A stretch of 64,000 nt of DNA from contig CM057476.1 in the NCBI GenBank assembly GCA_030035585.1, positions 25,094,501 through 25,158,500 of the forward strand. The letters are read 5' to 3'. Every line of letters begins with the position of its first letter. Position 1 is the first letter of the stretch. Of the stretch, positions 10,701-21,402 are shown piece after piece. The notes under the pieces are model-generated. The model was not told the DNA's origin. It searched no databases and saw nothing but the letters and a program-made list of their open reading frames with translations. The DNA is from Dugong dugon (taxonomy: Eukaryota; Chordata; Mammalia; Sirenia; Dugongidae). The position numbers and the translations under genes are program-made.

Positions 10701-11562
10701 CTTAACACATGGCATTAACAGGATACAAACCATAAACATCAACACAAAAAACCCAACAGATAAACTAGATAATTGGGATCTTCTAAAAATCAAACATCTA
10801 TGCTCTTCAAAAGATTTCACCAAAAGAGTTAAAAGAGAACCTACAGACTGGGAAAAAATTTTTGGACAGTACAAGTCAGACAAAGGTCTAATCTCCATAA
10901 TCTACAAGAAAATCCAACACCTCTACAACAAAAAGACAACCAATCCTATCAAAAAATGGGCAAAGGAAATGAACAGACACTTCACCAAGGAAGACATTCA
11001 AATGGCCAACAGACACATGAGGAAATGCTCGCGATCACTAGCCATTAGAGAAATGCAAATTAAAACCACAATGAGATACCATCTCACCCCGGCATTACTG
11101 GCACGAATCAAAAACACTGGAAATAACAAATGTTGGAGGGGCTGCGGGGAGACGGGAACTCTTATACACTGCTGGTGGGAATGCAAAATGATACAGCCAT
11201 TTTGGAAAATGATATGGCGTTTCCTCAGAAAGCTAGAAATAGACGTACCATTCGATCCAGCAATCCCACTCCTAGGAATATATCCTAGAGAAATAAGAGT
11301 CATCACTCGAATAGACATATGCACACCTATGTTCATGGCAGCATTATTCACAATAGCAAAACGATGGAAACAACCTCGATGTCCATCAACAGACGAATGG
11401 ATACACAAACTATGGTACATACACACAATGGAGTACTATGCAATGAGAAAGAACAATGAATCGGTGAACCATCTCATAACATGGATGAAACTGGAGGACA
11501 TCATGCTGAGTGAAATAAGTCAATCACAAAAGGACAAATATTGTATGAGACCTCTATTGTAA
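7741..11562 (+). CDS. L1 ORF2 protein: endonuclease / reverse transcriptase, 1273 aa
   Basis: ORF2p nicks genomic DNA and reverse-transcribes L1 RNA at the nick. The N-terminal APE-type endonuclease has E43 (LQETH), D145 and N147 (GDFN), and D229-H230 (SDH), the same positions as in human ORF2p. The reverse-transcriptase domain includes SPGPDGF, the [14 protein letters not shown] block and catalytic FADD at 700-703. The C-terminus has a Cys/His cluster, C1131-x3-C1135-x7-H1143-x4-C1148. Length is almost identical to human (1275 aa) and no key residue is missing. The start is the ATG preceding the conserved [14 protein letters not shown] segment. The opposite-strand open frames inside it are shadows. 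Confidence 0.95.
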   Translation: MTATNSHLSIITLNVNGLNAPIKRRRVAEWIRKQDPSICYLQETHLRNKDVNLLKIKGWKKIYQANNYQKRAGVAILISDKIDFKTKSTIKDKEGHYIMIKGMIHHEDITIINIYAPNDRALKYIKKTLTALKREIDSSTIIVGDFNTPLSVKDRTTKKKLSKDTEDLKDTISQLDLIDIYRTLHPTAAKYTFFSNAHGTFSRIDHILGHRAVLNKIQNAEIIHSIFSDHNAIKVEINTRKSKEKKSNTWKLNNNLLTHQWVIEEIRDGIKKFLESNENENTSYQNLWDTAKAVLRGQFIAIDAHIKKEERDKIKTLTTELKQIEREQQKKPTTTGRKEIVKIRAEINEIENRKTIERINKTKSWFFERINKIDKPLARLTKEKQQRAQITQIRNEMGDITTDPTEIKRIITEYYEKLYSNKFENLEEMDKFLETYGLPKLQQSDIENLNRPITREEIEKVIKKLPTKKSPGPDGFTGEFYKTFTEELVPVLLKLFQSIEEEATLPNSFYEASITLIPKPGKDITKKENYRPISLMNIDAKILNKILANRIQYHIKKIIHHDQVGFIPGMQGWFNIRKSIKVIHHINKRKEKNHMIISIDAEKAFDKVQHPFLIKALNKIGIEGKFLNIIKGIYAKPTANIILNGERLKTFPLKTGTRQGCPLSPLLFNIVLEVLARAVRQEKEIKGIQIGNEEVKLSLFADDMILYIENPKDSTRNLLELIERFSRVAGYKINIQKSVGFLYTSKENDEKEIRKSIPFSIAPKKIKYLGINLTRDVKDLYKENYKTLLHETQRDLHKWKNIPCSWIGRLNIVKMAILPKAIYKYNAIPIQIPTTFFKEMEKLIINFIWKGKKPRISKALLKKKNKVGGLTLPDLRTYYTATVLKTAWYWYNNRDIDQWNRIENSDVNPSTYGHLIFDKGPKYIKWGKDSLFNKWCWQNWISICRKMKQDPYLTPYTKTTSKWIKDLNIKPQTIKFIEEKIGPTLQTLTHGINRIQTININTKNPTDKLDNWDLLKIKHLCSSKDFTKRVKREPTDWEKIFGQYKSDKGLISIIYKKIQHLYNKKTTNPIKKWAKEMNRHFTKEDIQMANRHMRKCSRSLAIREMQIKTTMRYHLTPALLARIKNTGNNKCWRGCGETGTLIHCWWECKMIQPFWKMIWRFLRKLEIDVPFDPAIPLLGIYPREIRVITRIDICTPMFMAALFTIAKRWKQPRCPSTDEWIHKLWYIHTMEYYAMRKNNESVNHLITWMKLEDIMLSEISQSQKDKYCMRPLL

Positions 11563-12580
11563 AAACCCATGAAAAAATTCACATGCAAAATGTAACAATC
11601 CTTGTTGGTTACCAGGGATGGGGGGGGGGGGGATACTAAATAGGTAATAGGTAAGTGGTAACTTCGGTGAGAGATGAGATAGTACATAGTACAGGGGAAA
11701 CTAACACAACCTGCACAAGGAAAGGTCATGGAGGCCCTATAGACACATCCAAACCCCCCGAGGGACTGAGTTGTTGGACGGAGGGCTCTGGGGACCATGA
11801 TCTCGGGGAACATCTAGCTCAATTGGCATGACACTACTTATAAAGATAATGCTCTACATTCTACCTTGGTGAGTAGTGTCTGGGGTCTTAAAAGCCTATG
11901 AGCGGCCATCTAAGATACTCCACTGATCTCATCCCTTCGGGAACAAGGGAGAACGAAGAGAACAGGATACAAGGAAAAGATTAGTCCGAAGGACTAATGG
12001 TCCACAGCTACCAAGGCCTCCACGGGACTGAGCCCAGTACAGCTGGATGGTGCCCGGCTACCACCAATGACTCCTCTGACCAGGATCACAACAGAGGGTT
12101 CTGGGCAGAGCTGGAGTAGGATGTAGAGTATAATTTTAACTCCCAAAAAAAAAAAAAAAAAAGAAGACCAGATTTACTGGCCTATAGAATACTAGAGAAA
12201 CCTCGAGAGTGTGGCCCCCAGACACCCTTTCAGCTCAGAGGGGAAGTTACCTTCAAGGTTCGATGTTAAGCCTGGGAATGGACACCCCAGTAAAACTAAA
12301 TGGGACTAACGATGTACAGGAGTCCGGTGACAAGGGCCAGAAGGCAGAGGGAGAGTAGGAAACTGATGATAAGGAACACAAATTGAATAAGGACACTGTC
12401 GATGTATTGTGAGATTGTTGACCACTGCTATAGGGCAACATTTGTAGTAACTATTAAATGGGAGGCTGTTTTGTCCTGTAAGCCTTCATCTTGGGCGAGA
12501 ATGGCAGCACAATTGGAAGAGCATAGTCAATATCACTTAAATGTGTAAGTAAAAAGTTTTGAAATGGTGTTTAAATAAAA

Positions 12581-12611
<31 letters not shown>

Positions 12612-13056
12612 AAACAAATGAGACTAAAGAGGTACAATAGTCCACTGACAAGGTCCAGAAGACAGAAGGGGACAAGGAAGCCCCCTGGTGATAGGGAATA
12701 CAAGGTGGAGTAAGGATATTCTTGATGTGCTGTGAGATTGTTAACCATTGTCATAGGGCAACATGTGTAGTAATTGTTAAATGAAAAACTATTTTTTCTG
12801 TAAGCCTTCATCTTAAGTGAGAATAACAGCACAGTTGGAAGAGCGTAGTCAATGTCACTGAACTGTGAATGTAGAAATTTTTGAAACGGTGTATCTTTGG
12901 CCATCTGTAATTTTCATCAAAAAAAAAGGTTGAGAATTTAGAGGCTTAATACGTTGTGGGGTTGTTAACCAATGTCAAAAAACAACATGTGTACTACTAT
13001 TTCATGAGAAACTATTTGCTCTGTAAGCTTTCACCTGAAGTACAATAAAATATATA
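11563..13056 (+). other. L1 copy A 3' UTR with duplicated tail units and AATAAA
   Basis: About 1.5 kb after ORF2. It has a run of 13 G (11620-11632), a stretch shared with all sister copies (GAGTAGTGTCTGGGGTCTTAAAAGCC-type, about 11870-11900), an A-run near 12146, then two similar tail units offset by 318 bp (from about 12296 and 12614) separated by TAAA repeats. A third partial unit (about 12945-13045) leads to AATAAA at 13044-13049 and the A-tail. Polyadenylation function is inferred from position. Confidence 0.85.
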
Positions 13057-13075
13057 TTAAAAAAAAAAAAAAAAA

Positions 13076-16000
13076 GAAAGAATCAACAAAATCGACAAAC
13101 CACTGGCCAGACTGACAAAAGAAAAACAGCAGAGGGCACAAATAACCCAAATAAGAAATGAAATGGGGGACATTACAACAGACCCAACTGAAATAAAAAG
13201 GATTATAACAGAATATTATGAAAAACTATATTCCAACAAATTTGAAAACCTAGAGGAAATGGATAAATTTCTAGAAACATACGGCCTACCCAAACTACAA
13301 CAAAGTGATATTGAAAATCTGAACAGACCCATAACAAGAGAAGAGATTGAAAAGGTAATAAAAAAACTCCCAACCAAAAAAAGCCCTGGCCCAGATGGCT
13401 TCACTGGAGAATTCTACAAAACATTTACAGAAGAGCTCGTACCAGTTCTACTCAAGTTATTTCAGAGCATAGAAGAGGAAGCAACACTTCCAAATTCATT
13501 CTATGAAGCCAGCATAACGCTGATACCAAAACCAGGCAAAGACATCACAAAAAAAGAAAATTACAGACCAATATCTCTCATGAATATAGATGCAAAAATT
13601 CTGAACAAAATTTTAGCCAATAGAATTCAGTATCATATCAAAAAAATAATACACCACGACCAAGTAGGATTCATACCAGGTATGCAAGGATGGTTTAACA
13701 TTAGAAAATCCATCAACGTAATCCACCACATAAATAAAAGGAAAGAAAAAAATCACATGATTATCTCAATTGATGCAGAAAAGGCATTTGACAAAGTCCA
13801 ACACCCATTCCTGATAAAAGCTCTCAATAAAATAGGTATAGAAGGGAAATTTCTCAACATCATAAAGGGCATCTATGCAAAACCAACAGCCAACATCATT
13901 CTTAATGGAGAAAGGCTGAAAACATTCCCCCTGAAAACAGGAACAAGACAAGGATGCCCTTTATCACCACTCCTATTTAACATTGTGCTGGAAGTTCTCA
14001 CTAGAGCAGTAAGGCAAGAGAAAGAAATAAAGGGCATCCAAATTGGTAATGAAGAAGTTAAACTCTCCCTGTTTGCAGATGATATGATACTATACATAGA
14101 AAACCCTAAAGACTCCACGAGAAATTTACTGGAACTAATAGAAAGATTCAGCAGAGTAGCAGGATACAAGATAAACATTCAAAAATCAGTTGGATTCCTA
14201 TACACCAGTAAAGAGAACGATGAAAAGGAGATCAGGAAATCAATACCATTTTCAATAGCCCCTAAAAAGATAAAATACTTGGGAATAAATCTGACCAGGA
14301 ATATAAAAGACCTATACAAAGAAAACTACAAAACACTGCTGCATGAAACCCAAAGGGATCTACATAAATGGAAAAACATACCATGCTCATGGATAGGCAG
14401 ACTCAACATTGTGAAAATGGCAATTCTACCTAAAGCAATTTACAAATACAATGCAATTCCGATACAAATACCAACAACATTCTTCAAAGAGATGGAAAAA
14501 CTAATTATTAACTTTATATGGAAAGGGAAGAAACCCCGAATAAGTAAAGCACTACTGAAGAAGAAGAATAAAGTTGGAGGACTCACACTACCTGACTTGA
14601 GAACCTACTATACAGCTACAGTACTCAAAACAGCCTGGTACTGGTACAACAACAGAGACATTGACCAATGGAACAGAATTGAGAACTCAGATGTAAATCC
14701 ATCCACCTACGGTCACCTGATTTTTGACAAGGGCCCAAAATACATCAAATGGGGAAAAGACAGTCTTTTTAACAAATGGTGCTGGCAAAACTGGATATCC
14801 ATTTGTAGAAAAATGAAACAGGACCCATACCTCACACCATATACAAAAACTACTTCAAAATGGATCAAAGACCTGAATATAAAGCCTCAAACTATAAAAT
14901 TCATAGAAGAAAAAATAGGACCAACACTTCAGACCTTAATACATGGCATTAACAGGATACAAACCATAAACATCAACACAAAAAACCCAACAGATAAACT
15001 AGATAATTGGGATCTTCTAAAAATCAAACATCTATGCTCTTCAAAAGATTTCACCAAAAGAGTTAAAAGAGAACCTACAGACTGGGAAAAAATTTTTGGA
15101 CAGTACAAGTCAGACAAAGGTCTAATCTCCATAATCTACAAGAAAATCCAACACCTCTACAACAAAAAGACAACCAATCCTATCAAAAAATGGGCAAAGG
15201 AAATGAACAGACACTTCACCAAGGAAGACATTCAAATGGCCAACAGACACATGAGGAAATGCTCGCGATCACTAGCCATTAGAGAAATGCAAATTAAAAC
15301 CACAATGAGATACCATCTCACCCCGGCATTACTGGCACGAATCAAAAACACTGGAAATAACAAATGTTGGAGGGGCTGCGGGGAGACGGGAACTCTTATA
15401 CACTGCTGGTGGGAATGCAAAATGATACAGCCATTTTGGAAAATGATATGGCGTTTCCTCAGAAAGCTAGAAATAGACGTACCATTCGATCCAGCAATCC
15501 CACTCCTAGGAATATATCCTAGAGAAATAAGAGTCATCACTCGAATAGACATATGCACACCTATGTTCATGGCAGCATTATTCACAATAGCAAAACGATG
15601 GAAACAACCTCGATGTCCATCAACAGACGAATGGATACACAAACTATGGTACATACACACAATGGAGTACTATGCAATGAGAAAGAACAATGAATCGGTG
15701 AACCATCTCATAACATGGATGAAACTGGAGGACATCATGCTGAGTGAAATAAGTCAATCACAAAAGGACAAATATTGTATGAGACCTCTATTGTAAAAAC
15801 CCATGAAAAAATTCACATGCAAAATGTAACAATCCTTGTTGGTTACCAGGGATGGGGGGGGGGGGGGGGATACTAAATAGGTAATAGGTAAGTGGTAACT
15901 TCGGTGAGAGATGAGATAGTACATAGTACAGGGGAAACTAACACAACCTGCACAAGGAAAGGTCATGGAGGCCCTATAGACACATCCAAACCCCCCGAGG

Positions 16001-16818
16001 GACTGAGTTGTTGGACGGAGGGCTCTGGGGACCATGATCTCGGGGAACATCTAGCTCAATTGGCATGACACTACTTATAAAGATAATGCTCTACATTCTA
16101 CCTTGGTGAGTAGTGTCTGGGGTCTTAAAAGCCTATGAGCGGCCATCTAAGATACTCCACTGATCTCATCCCTTCGGGAACAAGGGAGAACGAAGAGAAC
16201 AGGATACAAGGAAAAGATTAGTCCGAAGGACTAATGGTCCACAGCTACCAAGGCCTCCACGGGACTGAGCCCAGTACAGCTGGATGGTGCCCGGCTACCA
16301 CCAATGACTCCTCTGACCAGGATCACAACAGAGGGTTCTGGGCAGAGCTGGAGTAGGATGTAGAGTATAATTTTAACTCCCAAAAAAAAAAAAAAAAAAA
16401 GAAGACCAGATATACTGGCCTAAAGAATACTAGAGAAACCTCGAGAGTGTGGCCCCCAGACACCCTTTCAGCTCAGAGGGGAAGTTACCTTCAAGGTTTG
16501 ATGTTAAGCCTGGGAATGGACACCCCAGTAAAACTAAATGGGACTAACGATGTACAGGAGTCCGGTGACAAGGGCCAGAAGGCAGAGGGAGAGTAGGAAA
16601 CTGATGATAAGGAACACAAATTGAATAAGGACACTGTCGATGTATTGTGAGATTGTTGACCACTGCTATAGGGCAACATTTGTAGTAACTATTAAATGGG
16701 AGGCTGTTTTGTCCTGTAAGCCTTCATCTTGGGCGAGAATGGCAGCACAATTGGAAGAGCATAGTCAATATCACTTAAATGTGTAAGTAAAAAGTTTTGA
16801 AATGGTGTTGAAATAAAA

Positions 16819-16859
<41 letters not shown>

Positions 16860-17331
16860 ACAAATGAGACTAAAGAGGTACAATAGTCCACTGACAAGGT
16901 CCAGAAGACAGAAGGGGACAAGGAAGCCCCCTGGTGATAGGGAACACAAGGTGGAGTAAGGATATTCTTGATGTGCTGTGAGATTGTTAACCATTGTCAT
17001 AGGGCAACATGTGTAGTAACTGTTAAATGAAAAACTATTTTTTCTGTAAGCCTTCATCTTAAGTGAGAATAACAGCACAGTTGGAAGAGCGTAGTCAATG
17101 TCACTGAACTGTGAATGTAGAAATTTTTGAAACGGTGTATCTTTGGCCATCTGTAATTTTCATCAAAAAAAAAGGTTGAGAATTTAGAGGCTTAATACGT
17201 TGTGGGGTTGTTAACCAATGTCAAAAAACAACATGTGTACTACTATTTCATGAGAAACTATTTGCTCTGTAAGCTTTCACCTGAAGTACAATAAAATATA
17301 TATTAAAAAAAAAAAAATAATAAAGATAACC
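13076..17331 (+). mobile_element. 5'-truncated young L1 (copy B) joined to the A-tail of copy A
   Basis: Starts directly after copy A's A-tail at a point equivalent to 8842 in copy A (ORF2 codon 368) and stays aligned at a constant offset of 4234 bp to the end. By eye there are about a dozen substitutions in 4.2 kb plus length changes at the G-run (16 versus 13), A-runs and the TAAA repeat, so identity is roughly 99.7%. Its tail is A13, a 14-base segment TAATAAAGATAACC, then A23, followed by the outer target duplication. It is either an independent insertion into the A-tail or a tandem duplication; the patterned tail favours insertion. Confidence 0.92.
13163..15796 (+). CDS. Open 3' part of L1 ORF2: reverse transcriptase without endonuclease, 877 aa
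   Basis: Continues copy B's ORF2 from residue 397 to the normal C-terminus with no break; the DNA itself begins at codon 368. It retains the complete reverse-transcriptase domain (FADD), and the Cys/His cluster, but lacks the whole endonuclease. The ATG used is only the first internal Met, not a natural start, and there is no promoter of its own, so expression is doubtful. Amino-acid differences from copy A are few, for example K to N early in the domain, A to T, DV to NI and T to I. Treat it as a truncated retrotransposon gene that happens to be open. Confidence 0.8.
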   Translation: MGDITTDPTEIKRIITEYYEKLYSNKFENLEEMDKFLETYGLPKLQQSDIENLNRPITREEIEKVIKKLPTKKSPGPDGFTGEFYKTFTEELVPVLLKLFQSIEEEATLPNSFYEASITLIPKPGKDITKKENYRPISLMNIDAKILNKILANRIQYHIKKIIHHDQVGFIPGMQGWFNIRKSINVIHHINKRKEKNHMIISIDAEKAFDKVQHPFLIKALNKIGIEGKFLNIIKGIYAKPTANIILNGERLKTFPLKTGTRQGCPLSPLLFNIVLEVLTRAVRQEKEIKGIQIGNEEVKLSLFADDMILYIENPKDSTRNLLELIERFSRVAGYKINIQKSVGFLYTSKENDEKEIRKSIPFSIAPKKIKYLGINLTRNIKDLYKENYKTLLHETQRDLHKWKNIPCSWIGRLNIVKMAILPKAIYKYNAIPIQIPTTFFKEMEKLIINFIWKGKKPRISKALLKKKNKVGGLTLPDLRTYYTATVLKTAWYWYNNRDIDQWNRIENSDVNPSTYGHLIFDKGPKYIKWGKDSLFNKWCWQNWISICRKMKQDPYLTPYTKTTSKWIKDLNIKPQTIKFIEEKIGPTLQTLIHGINRIQTININTKNPTDKLDNWDLLKIKHLCSSKDFTKRVKREPTDWEKIFGQYKSDKGLISIIYKKIQHLYNKKTTNPIKKWAKEMNRHFTKEDIQMANRHMRKCSRSLAIREMQIKTTMRYHLTPALLARIKNTGNNKCWRGCGETGTLIHCWWECKMIQPFWKMIWRFLRKLEIDVPFDPAIPLLGIYPREIRVITRIDICTPMFMAALFTIAKRWKQPRCPSTDEWIHKLWYIHTMEYYAMRKNNESVNHLITWMKLEDIMLSEISQSQKDKYCMRPLL

Positions 17332-17354
17332 AAAAAAAAAAAAAAAAAAAAAAA
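17305..17354 (+). repeat. Patterned A-tail of L1 copy B
   Basis: Thirteen A residues, then TAATAAAGATAACC (17318-17331), then 23 A residues. The middle segment contains AATAAA. It could be a short 3' transduction or an evolved tail. The rightmost A residues merge with the remainder of copy A's tail and the outer target duplication GACTTACA (17355-17362). Confidence 0.75.
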
Positions 17355-18302
17355 GACTTACATACCAAAACTTTTGAGATGCAGCTAAAGAAATACTCAG
17401 AGGGAAATGTACAGCTGTAATGCTTACTTTAAAAGAAAAAGTTAAAAATTAATTATCTAAGCATCAAATGTAAGAAACGGAAAGGAACATCAGAAAAATT
17501 CCATAAACATAAAAGGAAGAAAATAATAAAGAATAGAAACCAATGAAATAGAAAATAAGTACAGAATAGAGATCAACAAAGTCAAAAACTGGTTCTTTGA
17601 AAAGATCAAAATAGGCAAATACCTGACAATATTTATGAAGAAAAAAGAAAAATGTAACAAAAAACCAATACCAGGAATGAAAATGAGCACATCACTAAAG
17701 ATGCTGGAAATTTAAAAAAGATAGTAAGAGAATATTTTAGATAACTTTCTGTTTAAATTAGAAAAATCACATACAAAGAATAAGATCTTAGAAAAATACA
17801 ACTTATCCAAACTGACTCGCTATTAGAAAATCTGGATGGTTCTATAACATACTAAGGAAATTAAACCAGCATTTTAAAAATCTTCCCACAAATAATTTAC
17901 TAGACCCTCATGGCTTTACAGGTGAGTTTTACCAGACATTCAATGAACAGACAATTCCAGTCTTCCACAAATTCTTCCAGAGAACATAAAAAGTAAGAAC
18001 ATTCTCCAACTCACTTTATGAGACTGACATACCTTAGTATAAAAAATACAAATATAAAAAAGGGAAAATTTCATGCTAAATTCGTTTATGAACCCACACA
18101 TTTAAACTCTAACTATAATATTAGTAAATCTTACAATGTATTTTTAAAAATCATGAACAAATTGGTTTCAGGAATGCAAAGATACTTTGCCATAATAAAA
18201 TCTACTAGTTTCTTTAAAGGAGAAAAACCATATGCTCCTTTCCATAGATGCAGAAAAAAACATTCAGTAACATTTAAAACCTTTAAATACTTTTACCAAA
18301 CT

Positions 18303-18530
18303 TGTCGTGTTGTTGGTGTAGTCGAATTGGTTTCAACTCATAGCGACCCTATGTACAACAGAACGAAACATGGCCCAGTTCTGCGCCATCCCCATAATCA
18401 TTGCTATGTTTGAGCCCATTGTTGCAGCCACTGTATCAGTGCATCTCATTGAGGCTCTTCCTCTTTTTCATTGACCCTCTACTTTACTAAGCATGATGTC
18501 CTTCTCTAGGGACTGGTCCCTCCTGATAAC
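18303..18530 (-). mobile_element. RTE LINE 3' end, 5'-truncated, minus strand
   Basis: Reads as the reverse complement of the RTE 3' terminus: GTTGTTGGTGTAG, CATAGCGACCCTATGTACAAC, GAGCCCATTGTTGCAGCCAC and CTTCTCTAGGGACTGGTCCC all recur in the RTE copies at 37.8, 46.7 and 62.1 kb. Only about 230 bases are present, so it is non-coding. It lies in ancient L1 sequence. Confidence 0.85.
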
Positions 18531-18850
18531 ACACAAACTGGAGATTATAATGTTCTTAACCTGTCAAGGGGTTATGTTGCAATTACCTACAGCAAATATT
18601 CTCCATGGTGAAACCATAGAAACATCCCCTTAAAATATATAAATAAAACAAAGATGCTCATCTCCATTGTTTCTCCTCAACATTGCTTTAACTGGAGGTC
18701 CTCACCAACAAGTAGGTCTTTAAAAAAAAAAAAAGTTATGTAGATTGAAAAGGATGGACTAAAACTTGCATATTCAGAGATGATATAGTTGTCTACCTGG
18801 ACAATCCAAAAGATTCTATAGTCAAACATTAACATTAATTGAGTATATAC

Positions 18851-18985
18851 CAAAACCAAACCTGTTGTCCTATTTCAACTCATAGAGACCCTATAGGACA
18901 GAGTAGAACTACCCCATAGGGTTTCCAAGGTTATAAATCTTTACAGATGCAGACTATAACATCTTTCTTCTGCAAGTGAGTATAC
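18851..18985 (-). mobile_element. AfroSINE 3' half, minus strand
   Basis: Begins with ACCAAAACCAAACC and carries ATAGAGACCCTATAGGACAG and CCCCATAGGGTTTCCAAGG, the reverse complement of the AfroSINE 3' half. The tRNA-related head is missing or unrecognisable. It lies in ancient L1. Confidence 0.8.
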
Positions 18986-19534
18986 AGTGTTGCCAAATAT
19001 AAGACTTATATTCAAATATAAGTTGCATTCTTATACACAGCAACAAAAATATAACTGAATGTAAAAAATAAGATACCTTGGAATAACAAAATTTATAAAA
19101 CTTTGTTGAAAGATATTAGAGAAGGCAAAAGAAACATGTTCAGAGATAAACAGTTAACATTAGATACATGTTAATTCTCAATTCATCTATAAATTCAATG
19201 CAAATTACATGAAATCTTGTGTGTGTGTATAACTTGACAACTGTAGCAAAACTCATATGGGAAAGCAAAGGACCAAGACAACTGACTCATACTAAGACAC
19301 TTTTGAGAAAGAACTAGGTGGGGAAACTTGTCCTACCACATATATATACTGTTGCAATATATACTATGACAGCAGTTCAATCGCGGAATTAAGGATTAGG
19401 TGGTGTCCATGTAAATGGAAAATGATGGGATATGAGAAACTTAAAGAAAAATCCTAGTTAGAATGTAGAGTAAAAGGGAGTAATTAAAAACATTTCTTCA
19501 GATATGGAACCTAAGAGGACTAGCAGAAAACCAA

Positions 19535-19715
19535 CCTTTGTAGAGTACCTACTATATGTTATATGCTTTTTAAAAAACCTTCCATTTAATTTCATGAAAC
19601 ACTTAAAGTATATATTACTATATCACAGACAGGGCTCAAATACTGAGTGGTGCAGCCAGAGTTCTCCTGGTTCCAAAGTCAATACTCTTTCCATTACTGC
19701 ACACTGGCATGAACA
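19535..19715 (+). mobile_element. MIR-like SINE
   Basis: The text follows a MIR consensus in the sense orientation: GAGTACCTACTATATG, then CACAGACAGGGCTCAAATAC, then a CAAAGTCAATACTCTTTCC(A)TTACTGCA end. It is heavily diverged, as expected for an old mammalian SINE. Confidence 0.6.
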
Positions 19716-20640
19716 GAAATAGTTCACAATGGCAGCTAGTACAAATACATAATGTGAATGATCATTAAATAGTCTTTAAAAAATGTTTGTTGTGTAACAA
19801 AAATACTATGCTATGTAGTGATAGTGGCCTCACCTGGATCTAGTTATAAAACCAACATTAACCAAATATTCCCAAGATAACAGGGGTTATTCAACCCAGT
19901 ACAGTTCTGCAAAAAAAGAAAAAAAAAACTTCTCAAGCTCCTGTTTTAAGTATGATTTGACCTTCTTTGTAAAGCACTACCTGAATCTCATGATACTTCT
20001 TAAGTCACATTCTGCTATAAAGTATGAAATAGGGAAAATCCAACAGCCATAACAAAATATCGTTTAATAAAATATTGAGTTATTTGCATCCGTTTTTGTG
20101 GATTTCTGCCAATGTCACTAAGTATCATCAATATCCAGTACACATGAGGGTCTCAGTAAATGTTTCTTGAATGAAAGAACTAAAAAGTAAATGAATGCAT
20201 ACACGTAAAACATTGTAACTGGACTCAGGTGTTTCTAAGTAATAGCTCTCTTCTAAATTGAGAAAACCTGAGGCAGGTATTGCCAAGGCTCTTATAACTT
20301 CTAATTCCATGATCTTTTAAGTCAGTGCATCTCAAAATATACTTCAAATCAATCAAGTAATTTAGTAACAAAAATTTGATATCCTTTAAATCATAGAAAT
20401 AATGAAACTGAAAATTTATAGAATTTGCTGGAAGAGAACTATAATCAGGATGGGGATAAAAAAACTCACAAGATAATGAGTTCTTTAGTGGAAATCTGCA
20501 TTCTCAGTGCTGAGGAAAAGAGATAAAGATGTAAGATACAGGAAGTTAGTAAAAACGCCATGGTCCTGAATTGGAGTTAGAATTTATCAGTATAAATTCA
20601 TGAGGTATTTAGCTAAAGAAGTTATTTTTGAACTTTTGGT
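19716..20640. other. AT-rich sequence with no recognised gene
   Basis: No convincing coding frame, RNA gene or young repeat is seen. A weak L2-like 3' end, with a GTAAATGTTTCTTGAATGAA-type phrase near 20155-20175, may be present. The rest is unassigned intergenic DNA. Confidence 0.5.
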
Positions 20641-21392
20641 TTCCAGTCCAGGGTGTAAACAGCTTTGAAGTTATCATTCCTGTCCTTACAACAAGAAAAA
20701 TGCTGAAAAATGTAAAATCAACAATTCTTCTTAGATTCCTCTAAAGATTGAGGTCACAGGCCAAACTGCCTCCTTGAAAAATGGAGAGACAGACAGGCTG
20801 ATACAGAGAATCACCTGTTAAGGGAGCAAAAACTTCAGCTACTGGACCCAGCACCAAGTAAGAATACTTTAAAGGGTAATTGACTAATTGTTGGAGGTGG
20901 ATTAGCTTGAGAGATTAAAAACTCCTGGAGACCCAGCCTTAATGGGGCCCCACACATTCCTGAGTTTACCTCCAGAAGCCCTACCAGGTTCTCACTGTAA
21001 AGCTCAGAGAAAAATTCCCTCATGCCTCTGGCAGGGTTAGAGGAAAAGTAACCATTTCGAAATAGTGCTCTGTTATCTTTAATAAGAGGCAAACCAAGCT
21101 GGATTTTATCAGAGCCTAACTGATATGGAGGAAAGAAAATATTTAACTCCAGCCCCCTCTAGCCTGCCTGTTTCACCTAAATGGTAAGGGGGAAAAAAAA
21201 ACCTGAGAAGTACTTGTGTAGAACACAGTCCATAGGCACAGCCTCACTAAAAGACAAAGACCTAATTATACAATTGTAGAATATATTTCCTTCCCTTGTA
21301 CCTTATCATCATATCAACATCAGCAGGGCTTTATAGAAGATTACAACAGAAAGAACCCCAATACATTATGTCCAGCTTTCAACAAAAAAAGC

Positions 21393-21402
21393 ACAAGTCA
21401 TG
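21393..21402 (+). repeat. Target-site duplication of the older L1 (left copy)
   Basis: ACAAGTCATG precedes the L1 5' end and recurs at 30223-30232 after its A-rich tail. Preceding A residues probably extend it with changes. This fixes the boundaries of the inserted L1. Confidence 0.85.

Larger units (their letters stand above)
4300..13075 (+). mobile_element. Full-length young L1 with both ORFs open (L1 copy A)
   Basis: About 8.8 kb: 5' UTR (4300-6310) with three 266-bp monomers, ORF1 (6311-7309), a 431-bp inter-ORF spacer (7310-7740), ORF2 (7741-11562), and a long 3' UTR (11563 to about 13056) ending in AATAAA and an A-tail. Both ORFs are uninterrupted and full length, catalytic residues are present, and a target duplication is visible, so it looks young and possibly capable of retrotransposition. 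It inserted into an ancient L1 that resumes after 17362. Its tail runs straight into a second, 5'-truncated copy. Compared with human L1 (about 6 kb), the 5' UTR, spacer and 3' UTR are all unusually long. Confidence 0.93.
17363..19500 (+). mobile_element. Ancient L1 ORF2 (right part) interrupted by the young L1 pair
   Basis: Immediately after the target duplication the sequence reads as the ORF2 linker (YQNFxMQLKKYSEG-like, matching [10 protein letters not shown] of the young L1) and continues with diverged reverse-transcriptase pieces (about 17560-18300), a FADD-region-like block near 18770-18850, and a KYLGI-like block near 19075-19130. The left part lies at about 4185-4283. Many stops and indels are present, so it is an old L1M-type copy. 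An RTE end (18303-18530) and an AfroSINE piece (18851-18985) are inserted. Confidence 0.7.

Noticed and set aside
8082-11426. Several 100-140-codon minus-strand frames inside L1 ORF2
   Set aside because: Shadows of the real ORF2 on the other strand; the same frames recur in copies B and C only because the DNA is homologous.
13076-17331. Endonuclease-less reverse transcriptase as a domesticated host gene
   Set aside because: It is a near-identical young L1 fragment with no own promoter or start codon; openness is explained by recency.
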